A DNA stretch of 64,000 nucleotides from Deroplatys truncata (GCA_030765065.1 CM060986.1:137348142-137412141), one strand, 5' to 3'; counted from the first letter of the stretch, positions 46,770-58,599 are shown. Made by a program: numbers and translations. Notes: generated by a model not told the origin, from the letters alone.

Positions 46770-47135
46770 GAATATGATTTATTTCAAAATTGTGCTATTT
46801 CAGTCAAAGGCTTTAGACCATTTTTGAGAAAATAAAATATAATGAAGAATTTTCCATTTAATCAGTTATTTCGGGTGGAAAGCATTCTATGTAAATCTTT
46901 TCTTTGCAGCCAAAAAGACAAGTGTCTGAAATACAAAATTTGGTATGTATTCAATAATCCCTTTTCAGTTATGTTCAGGGATAGCAGACATGATTTTTGT
47001 ATCATTATTACTATTATTGTTATTATTATTCAGCAGATCTCAGAAGCGTATTTACCACGAAATTCTGACATTGAATTTTCGGTTCGAATACAATATTTGC
47101 TTTATCTTAGCAAGCGGCAGAGAAAGTATAAATTA
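46770..47135 (+). repeat. Family A repeat, decayed 3' half
   Basis: CATTTTTGAGAAAATAAAAT, GTCTGAAATACAAAATTTGG and CACGAAATTCTGACATTGAA to CAAGCGGCAGAGAAAGTATA. An ATT-type tract at 47010-47030 takes the place of the CA tract. Confidence 0.55.
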
Positions 47136-47144
47136 AACAAGGAA

Positions 47145-47365
47145 AAAATTCTGATGTACTAAGCTTGCATGGCTTTCTCTACCCATTGTTCAACAAACTG
47201 ACTACTCTTCTGTCTACTTCATGTTAGTAGAGAGAAACATTTGCAGAAATTGTCTTATTACATGTTTCCTTGTAGGTACAAGGAGATTCCCCTAGACAAT
47301 GTTTTTAAAAATAGGCCACCTTGTGGTGGCTTCTGAATTCCGCTCTCTTTGCATGGCCAAGAGAA
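47145..47365 (+). repeat. Family A 5' part, decayed
   Basis: AAATTCTGATGTACTAAGC, CTTCATGTTAGTAGAGAGAA, TTCCTTGTAGGTACAAGG and CTCTCTTTGCATGGCCAAG. Confidence 0.6.
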
Positions 47366-47367
47366 AA

Positions 47368-47452
47368 TTCCGATGTGTTACATTCACATGACCTTCTCTA
47401 CCCTCTATCGCTTTTTAGTGGGTATACGAATTATTCTTATGAAAGTTTATTA
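47368..47452 (+). repeat. Family A 5'-end fragment, subfamily B
   Basis: AAATTCCGATGTGTTACATT, CACATGACCTTCTCTACCC and TTTAGTGGGTATACGAAT. It runs directly into an inverted 3'-end copy. Confidence 0.7.
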
Positions 47453-47850
47453 TTTTCTCTACTACACATAGTAAGTAGGGAAAGTATTGTATTCCACGCA
47501 AAAATTCGATGTAGAGATTTCACCGGAAATAGATGTTTTGAGGTTCCCTGTCTGTCGTTCAGTCTATGAAAGCATAATTCAAAAACGAAAATTCGTATAA
47601 ATACCAAAATTGGTACTTTAGTTAACTATCTTCAAAGGAGATGATTTTCAAGAAAATCCCCCCACTCTAGACTACCCTTTACATTGAACATTTTTCGAAG
47701 ATTTGAATTTCTCAAAAATGGTTGTAAGGATTTTGATTAAAATATCGTATGTTTAAGATACTTTCATGGCAAATAAAATGTATATGTTGAATTTTCTGGG
47801 AATGTGCCCAGAAGCCCTCTTCATTCTGAAGATTTAAATTGATCCTAATT
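47453..47850 (-). repeat. Family A 3' part (inverted, CA tract lost)
   Basis: TTTTCTCTACTACACATAGT, GAAAGTATTGTATTCCACG, GATTTTCAAGAAAATCCCCC and TTTTCTGGGAATGTGCCC. The GT tract between CTGTCTGTC and CATAATTCAAAAACG is reduced to a few bases. Confidence 0.75.
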
Positions 47851-48214
47851 TTAGGTTCCCATTTAAAGAATTAAATTGGCCCTAAAATGACTATCATAAC
47901 GACCTCCGAACAAAACACAATTAATGACATTTACTTTCCCCCATAATATCAAGCAACTTTTATTCAAGACATTTCTTTCTACAACGCTTAGTTTTGGAGA
48001 TATTGTACGGTCTCAACTTAAATGGTCCACCCTAAATAAAACATGTGGCACTTGTTTATCTGGTACATTTCTTTATTGTCTTAATCACGACTTGTATTAC
48101 ATTTCATGGCAAAAGGAGTAAGGAGTATTTTTGGAAAATCCTTGACATTTTGTATAACTGCTCTACTTATAAATGTCAAATTTTATACCAGTGCCGCTGT
48201 TACATACACAATTC

Positions 48215-49155
48215 AAAGTAAAAAAGGTGACGGTTTGCATTCACATGGCTTTCTCTACTCACTCTTCCACAAACAATTCATACAAAAGCCTCCTCTTCTA
48301 TTCCTTGTTAAAAGAGTTAAATCTTCATTACACATCAAATATTCATTACGATGTAGGTATAAGCAGAATACAGTAAACTGGAACGATAATCAAATCTTTT
48401 AAGAGCGAGTCGCTATGTGATGGCTTTGAAATCCTGTAACCATGAAAGACCACGAAAAAACGAATAGCGACTTGCCACTAGCAAAAAAGATATGTATTTG
48501 AAAATTCAAACTAACAACAAGGGATATCCGGGAAATGGTTAACGCCACAAAAATGTTATTTGACATAAACTATGTGTTTTAACGAAATTAAACCTAACAA
48601 CAAGGCATATCCTGGAAATGGTTACCGCCACAAAAAATATTATCTGACATAAACTGTGTGTTTTAACGAGATCTACATTTTTTGTGCAGTAAGCTTTTGT
48701 CTATCTCCTACTGTTGACCGACTATCCCAAAGTCATCCAGAATGAAGAGGACTTCACAGGCTATTTTCAGAAAATTCAAGATATACATTTTATTTGTCAC
48801 ATGGATACCTTAAAAATACTTTAATAAAAATTGTTGGAGCCATTTTTGAGAAAAAAAATGATAACATTTTTTCCATATAAAGGTTAGTTTGGGTTAGGCA
48901 AATTTTCTTGCAAATGTTCGTGTCGCATCCTTGGAGGGTGCTAAACTTAAATACCAAGTTTCATATTTAACCAATGTTTAGTTTTTGAGTTATACAGTTC
49001 ACAGTCATAGACATGCGCGCGCACGAATGTTTCTATAGCGGGTTTTTTAAATAGTGGACCTCAAAACGTGTATTTCCAGTGAAATCACGTTATCGAAATT
49101 TTGGATGGAATGCAATATCCCTTAGTATAGGTAAGCAGTACAGAAACTAAAAATT
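48215..49155 (+). repeat. Family A repeat, older variant
   Basis: GACGGTTTGCATTCACATGG, CTTTCTCTACTCACTCTTCC, ... CATGCGCGCGCACGAATG in place of the CA tract, ... GGTAAGCAGTACAGAAACTA. An internal duplication of ~90 bp (GAAATGGTTAACGCCACAAA, then GAAATGGTTACCGCCACAAA) lies at about 48500-48660. Confidence 0.7.
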
Positions 49156-49396
49156 AAAACTCTACAAATTGTACACCTTTTGGTATTGAGCAATCGATAG
49201 AGAATGCGTACTTTTAAAGTAATACTGAAAGCAATATTTTTAAAACTATTGTGTATAAAATTAAAATTCGTAAACGTAGGTCCGCTATGGAGCTAAATGC
49301 TAAATGATGCAGTTTTTGAGCAAAATGAACACGCATTTAGGTATTCAATTTTGTAGATATAGTCGGCAATTTCCTCCTTAATTACAATTAACGTGA

Positions 49397-49529
49397 TTTT
49401 TACTTTCCCTACTATGTATAGTAAGTAGGGGAAGTATTGTATTCCGTCCAAAATTTGATACCTAGATTTTACAGGAAATACATTATTTGAGGTGCACTGA
49501 ACGCATATAAAGCATTTTTGGAAACATGT

Positions 49530-49568
<39 letters not shown>

Positions 49569-50433
49569 TGTCTGTGAACAGCATAACTCAGAAACGAACA
49601 GTCGGCCAAACTTGGTATTTAGGTTCAGTATCTTCCAGAGATGCGACACGAAGGTTTTCAAGAAAATTTCACACCACAAATTACCCTTTACATGGAAAAT
49701 ATCTAGAAAATTTTAATTTTCTCAAAAATGACTAACGATTTTGAATACAATACCATAAGTTTAAGCCATTTACATGGCAAATAAATTGTATATCTCGAAT
49801 TTCCTGGGAATGTCTCCAACAGTATTCTTCATTGTGAACGACTTTTGCATAACTGGTAAGCCATAAGAGATGGACAAAATTGTACTAAGGTACACAATTT
49901 ATGTCATATACATTTTTTTGTTGTTGAGTGAACTATTTTCGAGATATTGCTTGTTATTCCCTTAAATTTTCCAATACTTTTTCTTTTTCTCAAACGGGAA
50001 TTTGTTATTTATTTTTTTGTCCTGGTAATGCAAAGAGAATGGAATACTCCACATAGCAACCAGCTCTTAAAATATTTGTGTATCGCTTAAAGCCTACCAA
50101 TTCCACTTGCATCTACAAGAAAATTAGCAATAAGATTAACATCTCGATATCTTGATTAACATGAAGCATATGGAGAATAATTTTCATTCATTCATTATCT
50201 GTTTACCCTCCTCTTATGTAGGACTTACACCCCCCAGGACTTACAAGCGGGTGCCTGGGGTCAGAGGCCCGTCGAGGAGCAGACACTCATGGATCAGACA
50301 GAACATCCAGGATGGGTGATCAGCCCGATGCCTGGTATGGGATGAAGGACATATGGAGAATAAGCGGTTGTAAAAATAGTTTGTACAAGAGTAGAGAAAG
50401 TCATGTGAGTGTAACACATCAGATTTTTTTTTA
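49397..50433 (-). repeat. Family A repeat, copy 10 (carries a SINE-like insertion)
   Basis: TTTTTACTTTCCCTACTATG to GTAACACATCAGA plus a T-run, with (GT)n at 49537-49567. It is interrupted at 50181-50349 by a separate insertion. Confidence 0.88.
50167..50363 (-). mobile_element. 169-bp SINE-like insertion with 14-bp target-site duplication
   Basis: CATATGGAGAATAA occurs at 50167-50180 and again at 50350-50363, flanking GC-richer sequence unlike family A (GTAGGACTTACACCCCCC, GGGTGCCTGGGGTC). Read on the minus strand it ends AATGAATGAATGAAAA next to one duplication, a short simple tail as in retroposed SINEs. Without the insert and one duplication the host family A copy is restored exactly. 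No clear Pol III boxes seen, so the source RNA is unknown. Confidence 0.8.
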
Positions 50434-50489
50434 TCATTTATAGAACATTAGATTCATCAATAGCCGTGTTATTCCAGTAATTACTGGCC

Positions 50490-50740
50490 AGTTTGTCAGA
50501 TCTAGGTCCATCTACCGGCCGTAGTGCCAGAACGATTCATTCATGTTGGCACCTTAATAAGGTAAATGAAAGAAAGCAGGCCCAAGCATGCGCGCGCCCA
50601 CAGTGGACGTGTAGCAGAGAGAACGCCGTCAGTTCTCCGGCAGCTCTCGGCTGCACAGTAACTCTCACAGTTAAGGACCGCGTAACGTCGACAGCGTCGT
50701 CCGCGGCAACCTTACGGGAACTAACATGAAACATTACTCC
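50490..50740 (+). promoter_or_regulatory. CpG-rich block, candidate promoter or 5' leader of the receptor gene
   Basis: About 250 bp with many CpG dinucleotides (GCGCGCGCCC, GCGTAACGTCGACAGCGTCG, CCGCGGC) in otherwise CpG-poor DNA, some 500 bp upstream of the receptor start codon and not part of a recognised repeat. It contains an arthropod-type initiator TCAGTT at 50629-50634, with a partial match (4 of 6) to a downstream promoter element at the expected distance (GTAACT, about 50658-50663). An untranslated first exon is the main alternative. Confidence 0.35.
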
Positions 50741-51240
50741 TCGATATCTGTGCTGTCATCTTTGTCTTTTTCGTACAAATCAAAGTAACTTTTAGTGATT
50801 CCTTCTTTTCTACGGACGCTTTCCTCTATAAAGTCCTGAAAACTTCGACTTTAACTTCCTCTGTACAGTTAAACGTAAATAACTTTATATTTTTGTTTTT
50901 AAAACTACAACAAATGTAACTGAAGCTAGAGATCCTAACTTAGAAATGTTATGTGTTATCTGTAACAAAAACACTGGCGTAGCGAGGTCTAAAGCGTATT
51001 CAGTAGTGTTGTAGCTTGCTGTAAAATGAGACTAAATGAATGTGTCTCAGCTAAATGTGTTTATGCTTAATAACAGGTGTTGGTGCTCTTTCCTTTATGG
51101 AATTTATTATAATGTGTTGTTATTCGCGGACACTAACAATTATGAACAGTGGTAGGGAATGACTGATAAATATTCAAGAATTTCATGGTGCTGTTTCAAG
51201 AACAACACAACCTTACAAGTGTGAAAGGGGCTTGAGCAGG

Positions 51241-51807
51241 ATGATACACAATCTTACATCCAATTTGTTGACAGAACCATCCAGGACAATGCTATCCACC
51301 TCTATAGAAGACTCGTCGTTAGCTGACACCTTTACATCTTCACCAGTAACGCTCGACAATTCCTCCTCGTCGTTAATAAGCCTAGAAGCCGATAATATTA
51401 CATTCCCGTTGCAGGAGTTGGTAAGCAACGGCACTTTCTTTCCCAATTCTACAACAGATCTTCTGGATGACTATGATGAACCGAACAACTGCACCAATGA
51501 ATACTGCATATCCGACGAGGATTACATTCTTATGATAGAGGAGCATATATTCCCTACCACGTATGAATGGGTCCTCATAGCCCTGCACAGTATAGTCTTC
51601 GTGGCCGGACTCGTGGGCAACGCCTTGGTCTGCGTGGCGGTGTATAGGAACCACAGCATGCGTACCGTCACCAACTACTTCATCGTCAACTTGGCCGTCG
51701 CGGACTTCATGGTGATTCTCTTCTGTCTACCGCCTACAGTGATCTGGGATGTCACGGAGACCTGGTTCATGGGTAATGCGCTCTGCAAGATCGTCCCCTA
51801 CTTCCAG
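51241..51807 (+). CDS. ATR: Allatotropin receptor (orexin-receptor-like GPCR), first coding exon
   Basis: Rhodopsin-family neuropeptide receptor in the plasma membrane; relatives bind allatotropin and signal through G proteins. The first in-frame ATG is at 51241. The exon gives 189 residues. Residues 1-~100 are an extracellular tail with six N-glycosylation sequons (NLT, NSS, NIT, NGT, NST, NCT). TM1 is about WVLIALHSIVFVAGLVGNAL with the GN motif, TM2 about FIVNLAVADFMVILFCLPPT with LAVAD. The first outer loop has WDVTETWFMG, and the TM3 start has the conserved Cys in ALCKIVPYFQ. MRTVTNYFIVNLAVAD, LPPTVIWDVTETWF and CK--PYFQ are hallmarks shared by insect allatotropin and vertebrate orexin receptors. 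Coding stops at CAG followed by GTACCG, a phase-0 splice donor. TM3-TM7 exons were not found downstream. A SIFamide-type receptor is less likely because of the ETWF and PPTVIWD signatures. Confidence 0.9.
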
Positions 51808-52480
51808 GTACCGTGCCTCTTTTCTTAAGTGTTCATAATGATTAGAAACTTTGCGGATTTAACTACACATAAGGATTTTATGAACTTTGTTTTAGGAATT
51901 TTAAAAGTATTCTCAAGGTATGCAAAGTATGCTTAAAAGCCGTCTTTCTAATGCGCTCAGTTACAATGTTTGTCCAGGACAATAATTCATGACCGGACCC
52001 GTGATAACGAAATACGTGTGCAGGGAGAATGTCCATCTTTGTTTACAAAACGCGAACTAGGCAGACTAGTCGAATGCACTACCATCTCGTCTGTTAAGGT
52101 GCCGTTCTAGTACAAAACACCAGCCGTACACTCTGAACGAATCTACTTTGTGTTTATTAAAAACGTTTTCTTTTTCGTGTTTTTTTTACATGCAGATCAA
52201 GAAGTATAGTCCGTTATTCGTTTCAATAAGCAACAGTATTGATTTTTACAATCTCGAATTAAATGATTTTTAATATTTCCTAGTATGGCTACGTGACTGC
52301 ACAGATAAAATATTTAAGATTATAACAGATTGCCACATTCTGTAATATAGGTATTAAATATATTAGTATGCTCTTATATTTTCGATAGATTTTCTATTTA
52401 CACGATATATTAGCAAACAGAAAACAGTAATTTGTGTTAGTAAAACGAGTGCAGCGGAAAATAAAGAAAATAAAAAACGA
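51808..52480 (+). other. Start of receptor intron 1
   Basis: GTACCG begins the intron. AT-rich sequence without a recognised repeat until about 52480. The frame closes at 51826-51828. Confidence 0.7.
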
Positions 52481-53100
52481 AAACACCTGATTATTAAACT
52501 TTATATGACTTTTCCTACTTATTTTCATACCTATTACACAGACTTTTCATATAAAGATCGTCAGTCCTTGCCAGATATGATTTCAGTTAGATGTATTATT
52601 GTAATGAACAGTTTATAGGTTGGGATAACAGTACGTATTCTTTAAAACGCAAGTGGATAATTATATGATAGCTATGTATTACTATTCTTTTATCTGAAAT
52701 AGTGAGAAATAAGAGAACGACCGCGTACTTCTTAAAATATGGAAACATTCAAAAGAATAACAAAGAATGGAGATATGCCACAAAAGTTTCGCTTGCCATA
52801 AATTCTGTATCTTAAAGAAACCTGCATTTTCCTATACAAATTATTATCTGGCTGTTAAACATTCACAGTTGTACAATCCAATAGGAATGAAGCGGATTTC
52901 AAAGATTATTTACAGAAAACTTAAAATATGCATTTTATTCAACAAGTAATGTGAAACATATCATACTTTAACCGAGATCGTTACATAAATTTTTGAAAAA
53001 TAAGGAAATAGTTTTTTTTATAATCAAGTTATTTGGTGTGGAGAAATTTCTTAACTCTCTTCGACTTTTATCCTTGAAGTTAAGTATAGATTTAACGTAC
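52480..53100 (+). repeat. Family A repeat, strongly decayed
   Basis: Only scattered blocks remain: GCGTACTTCTTAAAATATGG, GCCACAAAAGTTTCGCTTGC, AAGCGGATTTCAAAGATTAT, ACTTTAACCGAGATCGTTAC. Confidence 0.45.
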
Positions 53101-53104
53101 TTTT

Positions 53105-53942
53105 AGTAGTACGTATAGTAAGTAGGGCAAGTATTATATTCAACCAACAATTCTATGTCGGGATATTTTGAGGCCCTGGAATAAAAAAGAACATTTTTAG
53201 AAAACGGTCCGTGTATGTGTCTGTGAACAGCATAACTCAAAAACAAAAAGTCGGATAAGTATCAAACTGGTATTTAGGTTCAATACCTTCCAAAGATGCG
53301 ACACAAAGATTTTCAAGAAAATCCCCCCCACCCCAGACTACACTTTACATGGAATGCTTTCGAAGTTTTTGATTTTTATAAAAAATGGCTAACGATTTTG
53401 ATTAAAATACCGCATATTAAAGATATTTACATTAAAAACAGAATGTATATCTTGAATTTTCGGGGAATAACCTGTGAAGTCCACTTCATTTGGAAGAAAT
53501 TATGTATAATCTTATGTAACCAATAAATGTTAAGCGATAGACGAAAACGTACTGCTCAAAAAATGTAGACCTCTTAAAACAAAGATTTATTTCAAATAAA
53601 TTTTGTTTGTAGCATGGGCCATTTCCAAGATATACTTATTAATGGTTCGATTTTTTCAATACTTTGTCATTATTTTTAAGTCCCGCCAATTTTCAGTTGT
53701 TTCTCACGATTGCATGGAAACAGTATGGAATTTTAAGACCAGTATATAGTGTCCAGTTCTTAAATATTTGACTATCGCTATTCTCTTTGTATCCTAACGA
53801 AGTGTGTAATGTAGCAATTTCTACAAAGGTTTATTTGGATTAAAATAAAGTAGGAAAAATAAACTTTAGTAAGAATAGATTGCATACCCATTAATAAACG
53901 ATAGAGGGTAGGTAAAATCATGTGAATGTTTCACATCAAACT
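53105..53942 (-). repeat. Family A repeat, subfamily B, copy 11
   Basis: AGTAGTACGTATAGTAAGTA, GTCTGTGAACAGCATAACTC, TTGAATTTTCGGGGAATAAC, then CCATTAATAAACGATAGAGG and TCATGTGAATGTTTCACATC. The GT tract is reduced to GTGTATGTGTCTGTG. Confidence 0.8.
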
Positions 53943-53967
53943 TTTACGTTTGAATTCTGCTTTCCAC

Positions 53968-53969
<2 letters not shown>

Positions 53970-54040
<71 letters not shown>
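53970..54040. repeat. (CT)n-(CA)n compound microsatellite
   Basis: About 20 CT units followed by about 15 CA units. Confidence 0.95.
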
Positions 54041-54043
<3 letters not shown>

Positions 54044-54089
54044 ACTTTAAAGGATATTTTTTCTATATTATATGGATAATGCTGAACTG

Positions 54090-54560
54090 TGGTAATTATT
54101 TTCTGTACTACTTAACTATATCAAGTGGAAGAAGTTCTGTATTCTATCCAAAAATTCAATAACGAGATTTCACCGAAAATACACGTCTTGAGACTCCCTG
54201 AATATAAAAAAAATATTTTTAGATAAAGCCCTGTATATCTGTGTGTGTGCGTGCGTGCGTGCGCGCGCGCGCATTTGTGCGTCTGTGAATAGCATAACTC
54301 AAAAGCTAAAAGCTTATGAAATACCTAACTTGGCATTTAAGTTCAGGGTCTTTCAAGAATGCGACACAAAGATTTTCAAGAAAATTCCCACAGCCCAAAA
54401 TACCCATTACATGAAACAATTTCGTTACTTTTTATTTTCTCAAATATGATTCCTATGATTCTGATTGAAATATCGTATCTTTAAGATATTTGTACGACAA
54501 ATACAATGTATGTCTATGTTGAATTTCCTGCGAATAGTCTTCATTCTGAATGACTTGCAT
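54090..54560 (-). repeat. Family A repeat, truncated
   Basis: TTTTCTGTACTACTTAACTA, CAATAACGAGATTTCACCG, a mixed (GT)n(GC)n tract at 54239-54273, and AAGATTTTCAAGAAAATTCC to TCTTCATTCTGAATGACTTG. Confidence 0.75.
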
Positions 54561-54569
54561 AACTCGATC

Positions 54570-54700
54570 TGCGTTTTTGCTTCACCACGTACATAGTAGG
54601 TACAGAAGGTATTGCATTCCACCCAAAATATTCGATACCGAGATTTCATTTGAAGTATTTGTTCCGAGGCCTCCTAAATCCAAAAAAGGAAAACGTTTTA
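54570..54700 (-). repeat. Family A 3'-end fragment (inverted)
   Basis: TTTTTGCTTCACCACGTACA, GGTATTGCATTCCACCC and GATACCGAGATTTCATTTG, directly before a plus-strand copy. Confidence 0.7.
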
Positions 54701-54702
54701 GA

Positions 54703-55552
54703 AAACTCTGATGTGTTACACTCACATGACTTTCTCTACTCTTGTACAAACTATTTTTACAAAGGCTTATTCTCCATATGCTTCATGTTAATCGAGATAT
54801 CGAGAGGTTAATCTTATTGCTAATTTTCTTGTAGATGCAAGGGGAATTGTTAGGCTTTAAGCTATAGTCAAATATTATAAGAGGTGGTTGCTATGTGGCG
54901 CTTCCAATCTCTTTGCATTACCAGGACAAAAAAAATGAATAACGAATTTGAGAAAAAGTATAAGTATTGGAAAATTTAAGGGAATTACAAGCAATATCTC
55001 GAAAATGGTTCGCCCAACCAAAAAAATGTATGAGACATAATTTGTGTATTTTAACGCGATCTAAATATTTGTTAGTAAAATTTTGTCATCTCTTATGGTT
55101 TACCAGTTATTCAAAAGTCGTTCAGAATGAAGAACACTTTTGGAGACATTCCCAGAAAATTCGAGATATACATTTCATTTGTCATGACAATATCTTAAAC
55201 ATGTGATATTTTAATCAAAATCGTTAGCTATTTTTGAGAAAATTAAACTTTTCGAAAAATTTTCCATGTAAAGGGTAATCTGGGGTGGGGGGATTTTCTT
55301 GAAAACCTTCGTGTCGCATCCTTGGAAGATACTGAACCTTAATGCCAAGTTTGGTGTTTATCCAACTGTTCGTTTCTGAGTTATGCTGTTCACAGACACA
55401 CAGACAGACGCACACACGGACATGTTTCCAAAAGTGCTTTTTTGGATTCGGGGGGTCTCAGAACATGTATTTTCGGTGAAATCTCGGTATCGAATTTTTG
55501 GGTGGAATGCAATACTTCCACTACTTACAATACGTAGTAGAGAAATTAAAAA
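54703..55552 (+). repeat. Family A repeat, copy 12
   Basis: Full length: CTCTGATGTGTTACACTCAC to CAATACGTAGTAGAGAAATT, with an ACACAGACAGACGCACACAC tract at 55397-55417. Confidence 0.88.
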
Positions 55553-55621
55553 GGTCCGTGTCTGTCTGTCTGTCTTTCTGTGTGTGCGCGTTTGTGTGTG
55601 TCTGTGAACAGCACAACTCAA
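55553..55621 (-). repeat. Family A internal fragment around the GT tract
   Basis: GGTCCGTGTCTGTCTGTCTG through GCGTTTGTGTGTGTCTGTG to AACAGCACAACTCAAAAA. It is squeezed between two plus-strand full copies. Confidence 0.75.
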
Positions 55622-56482
55622 AAAATCTGATGTGTTACACTCACATGACTTTCTCTACTCTTGTACAAATCATTTTTACAAACGCTTATTCTCCATATGC
55701 TTTATATTAATGAGATATCGAGATGTCAATCTTATTGGTAATTTTCATGTAGATGCAAGGGGAATATGGTAGGTTTTAAGCGATAGTCAAATATTTTAAC
55801 GCTGGTTACTATATGACGCACTCCATTCTCTTTGCATGTCCAGGACATAGAAAAATGAATAATGAATTTGAGAAAAAGTATAAGTATTGGAAAATTTAAG
55901 GGAATAACAAGGAATATCTCGAAAACGGTTCACTCGAAAAAAAAATGTATATGACATAAATTGTGTATTTTAACGCAATCTACAGTTCTTGTGTAGTAAA
56001 CTTTTGTGTATCTCTTATGGTTTACCAGTTATGCAAAAGTCGTTCATAATGAAGAATACGTTTGGAGACATTCCCAGAAAATTCGAGATATACTTTTCAT
56101 TTCTCATTACAATATCTTAAACATATGATACTTTCATCAAAATCGTTAGAGCCATTTTTGAGAAAATTAAAATTTTCGAAAAATGTTCCATGTAAAGGGT
56201 AGTCTGGGGTGGGGGGATTTTCTTGAAAACCTTCGTGTCGCATCTCTGGAAGATACTGAACCTAAATACCAAGTTTGGTGTTTATCCGACTGTTCGTTTC
56301 TGAGTTATGCTGTTCACACACACACACACACACACACACTCACGGACATGTTTCCAAAATGCTTTTTTTGGATACAGGAGGTCTCAAAACATGTATTTCC
56401 GGTGAAATCTCGGTATCGAATTTTTGGGTGGAATACAATACTTCCCCTACTTACTATACGTAGTAGAGAAAGTAAAAAAGAA
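55622..56482 (+). repeat. Family A repeat, copy 13
   Basis: AAATCTGATGTGTTACACTC to CTATACGTAGTAGAGAAAGT plus an A-run. A pure (CA)n tract lies at 56316-56338. Confidence 0.9.
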
Positions 56483-57165
56483 ACGTCCGATAAATGCCAA
56501 GGTTGGTATTTAGGTTCAGTAGCTTTCGAAGATGCGACATAAACTTTTTTAAGCAAATCCCCCTTCCCCAAACCTCACTTTATAGGAAACATTTTTCGAT
56601 TTTTTTTTATTTTCTAAAAAAGGCTCTAACGATTTTGATAAAAATGTCTTATATTAAAGATATTTACATGAAAAATAAAATGCACATTTTGAATTTTATG
56701 GGAATAACCTGTGAAGTCATCTTTATTCGGAAGGAATTTTACATAATCTTCTATAACTGATAAACGTTAAGCGACAGACGAAAACGTAGTACCTACACAT
56801 AAAATATAAAGCTCTTTAAAACAAACAATTTATTTCAAATAACCTTTTTATGACATTAGCCATTTCCGGAATATCCGTTATTAATGGTTCGATTTGTTCA
56901 ATACTTTATTCTGTTTAAGTTCCATCAATTTTCGATTGTTTCTGTCGTTTTTAGGCCAGCTATTGCGTCTAGTTCTTAAACTTTTGACTATTGCTGTTCT
57001 CTTTGTATTCTACGAAATGTGTAATGCAGCTATTTCTGCAAAGATTTTTCTGGATTAAAATGAAGTAGATAGAAAAATAAACTTTCCTAAGAATAATTTG
57101 TATATCAACTAATAAACGATAGGGGATAGAGAAAGTCATGTGAATGTAACGCATCAGATTTTTTG
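56483..57165 (-). repeat. Family A repeat, subfamily B, 3' end missing
   Basis: It begins inside the unit at GAAACGTCCGATAAATGCCA and ends with CAACTAATAAACGATAGGGG, GTCATGTGAATGTAACGC and ATCAGATTTTTT. Confidence 0.78.
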
Positions 57166-57169
57166 CTTT

Positions 57170-57695
57170 ACCTCACAAAAATCTAGATCTCGTTAAAGCA
57201 CACAATAGCAAAGTCGCAATTCTTTTCTCGTGGTCTTCCGTGTTATAGAATCCGTTTAAATTCTATAATTCTGAGCTGGCCATTCTTGTTATTCTTTCTC
57301 TGACCATACATTCTATAGAATTATTATTAGGTTTTCATCACTTTATTTTTCTTACTTATTTTTAAGTATTGTTTATAATATTGGGGTGAGAAATAAAATA
57401 CATATGCCATTTTCTGTGAATACCATGTGAACTTTCCTTTATTTGGCTGAACTTTTTATAATAAAGCTTTATATAACAAGGAAATCTTAAAAATAGACTA
57501 AAACTTATCACATGAATAATAGAAGTTGAAGCACACAATTTGTGTCAAATGGTTTCGTAGTGTGAGGCGTTTTTGAAATATTTAATGTTTTGAAGTTTTA
57601 AACTTTTCTAAGCATTACCTAACGGACATACCTCAAAGTTTGCGATTCATGTTTTAACCTTCTTGCTTCATTTGAAACAGTTCCTAGGAAAAAAA
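57170..57695 (+). repeat. Possible family A internal fragments, otherwise nothing recognised
   Basis: Weak blocks such as TTTACCTCACAAAAATCTAG, CTCGTTAAAGCACACAATAG and TCAAATGGTTTCGTAGTGTG recall the middle of subfamily B. Confidence 0.3.
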
Positions 57696-57699
57696 ATCT

Positions 57700-58413
57700 T
57701 TTGTCTGATATTCACACGACTTTCTCTACCTTCTATCATTTATTAGTGGGTATATAAACTGTTCTTATGAAAGCTTATTTTTCTATATACTTAATTCAAT
57801 TAAGATAAACCCTTGCAGAAATAGCTGCATTATACATTTCGTTATAAAAACAAAGCAAATAGCGATAGTCAATATGTTTAAGAACTGGACGCCATAATTC
57901 ATTGGCCTTAAAATTTCATTCTCTTTCCATGCAATTGCGAGAAACAATTGAATGTCGACAGGACTTTAAAAGAATGACTAAGTATTGAACAATTCGAACC
58001 ATTAAAAGTAGGTATCTATTAAGTAGTTTCTGCCACAAAAGAAAGTTATTTGATATAAAACAGTTCTAAATTTTTTGTCTAGTAGGTATTTGTCAATGAC
58101 ATAACGTTTACCAGTTATACAAGATTATACAAAATTCCTGCCGAATGAAGAGGACTTAGCAGGTTATTTGTAAAAATTTCAATATACACATTTTATTTGT
58201 TGTGTAAATATCTTAAATATATGGTATTTTAGTCAAAATTGTTACAACCATTTTTGAGAAAATGAAGATTTTCGAAAAATTTTCCATGTAACGATTGGTT
58301 TTGGGTAGGAGATTTTCTTGAAAATAAAAATATTTGTATCAAATTTTTGGAAGATGCTGAATTTAAATACAGAGGTTTTTAGTTAAGCTGTTCTCTCTCT
58401 CTCTGTCTCTCTG

Positions 58414-58465
<52 letters not shown>

Positions 58466-58590
58466 TTCCTTTGTCTAAAAGATGCTTTATTGGGTTAAGG
58501 GGGCTCAAAACGTGTATTTCCATTGAAATTTCGATATGTTTGGGTGGAATGTAATACCTTCTCTGCTGCTATGTACAGTGGTAGAGAAAG
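57700..58590 (+). repeat. Family A repeat, subfamily B, copy 14
   Basis: TTTTGTCTGATATTCACACG, CTACCTTCTATCATTTATTA and GTGGGTATATAAACTGTTC to GTACAGTGGTAGAGAAAGTA. It contains the (CT)n-(CA)n tract at 58393-58462. Confidence 0.82.
58393..58462. repeat. (CT)n-(CA)n compound microsatellite inside family A
   Basis: CTCT/CTGT-type units, then about 20 CA units, at the usual CA position of the repeat. Confidence 0.95.
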
Positions 58591-58599
58591 TAACATATG

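Noticed and set aside
51232..51240. Start of the receptor at the TTG nine bases before the ATG
   Set aside because: TTG is not a normal nuclear start codon; the ATG at 51241 is the first in the frame after the upstream stop at 51160-51162.
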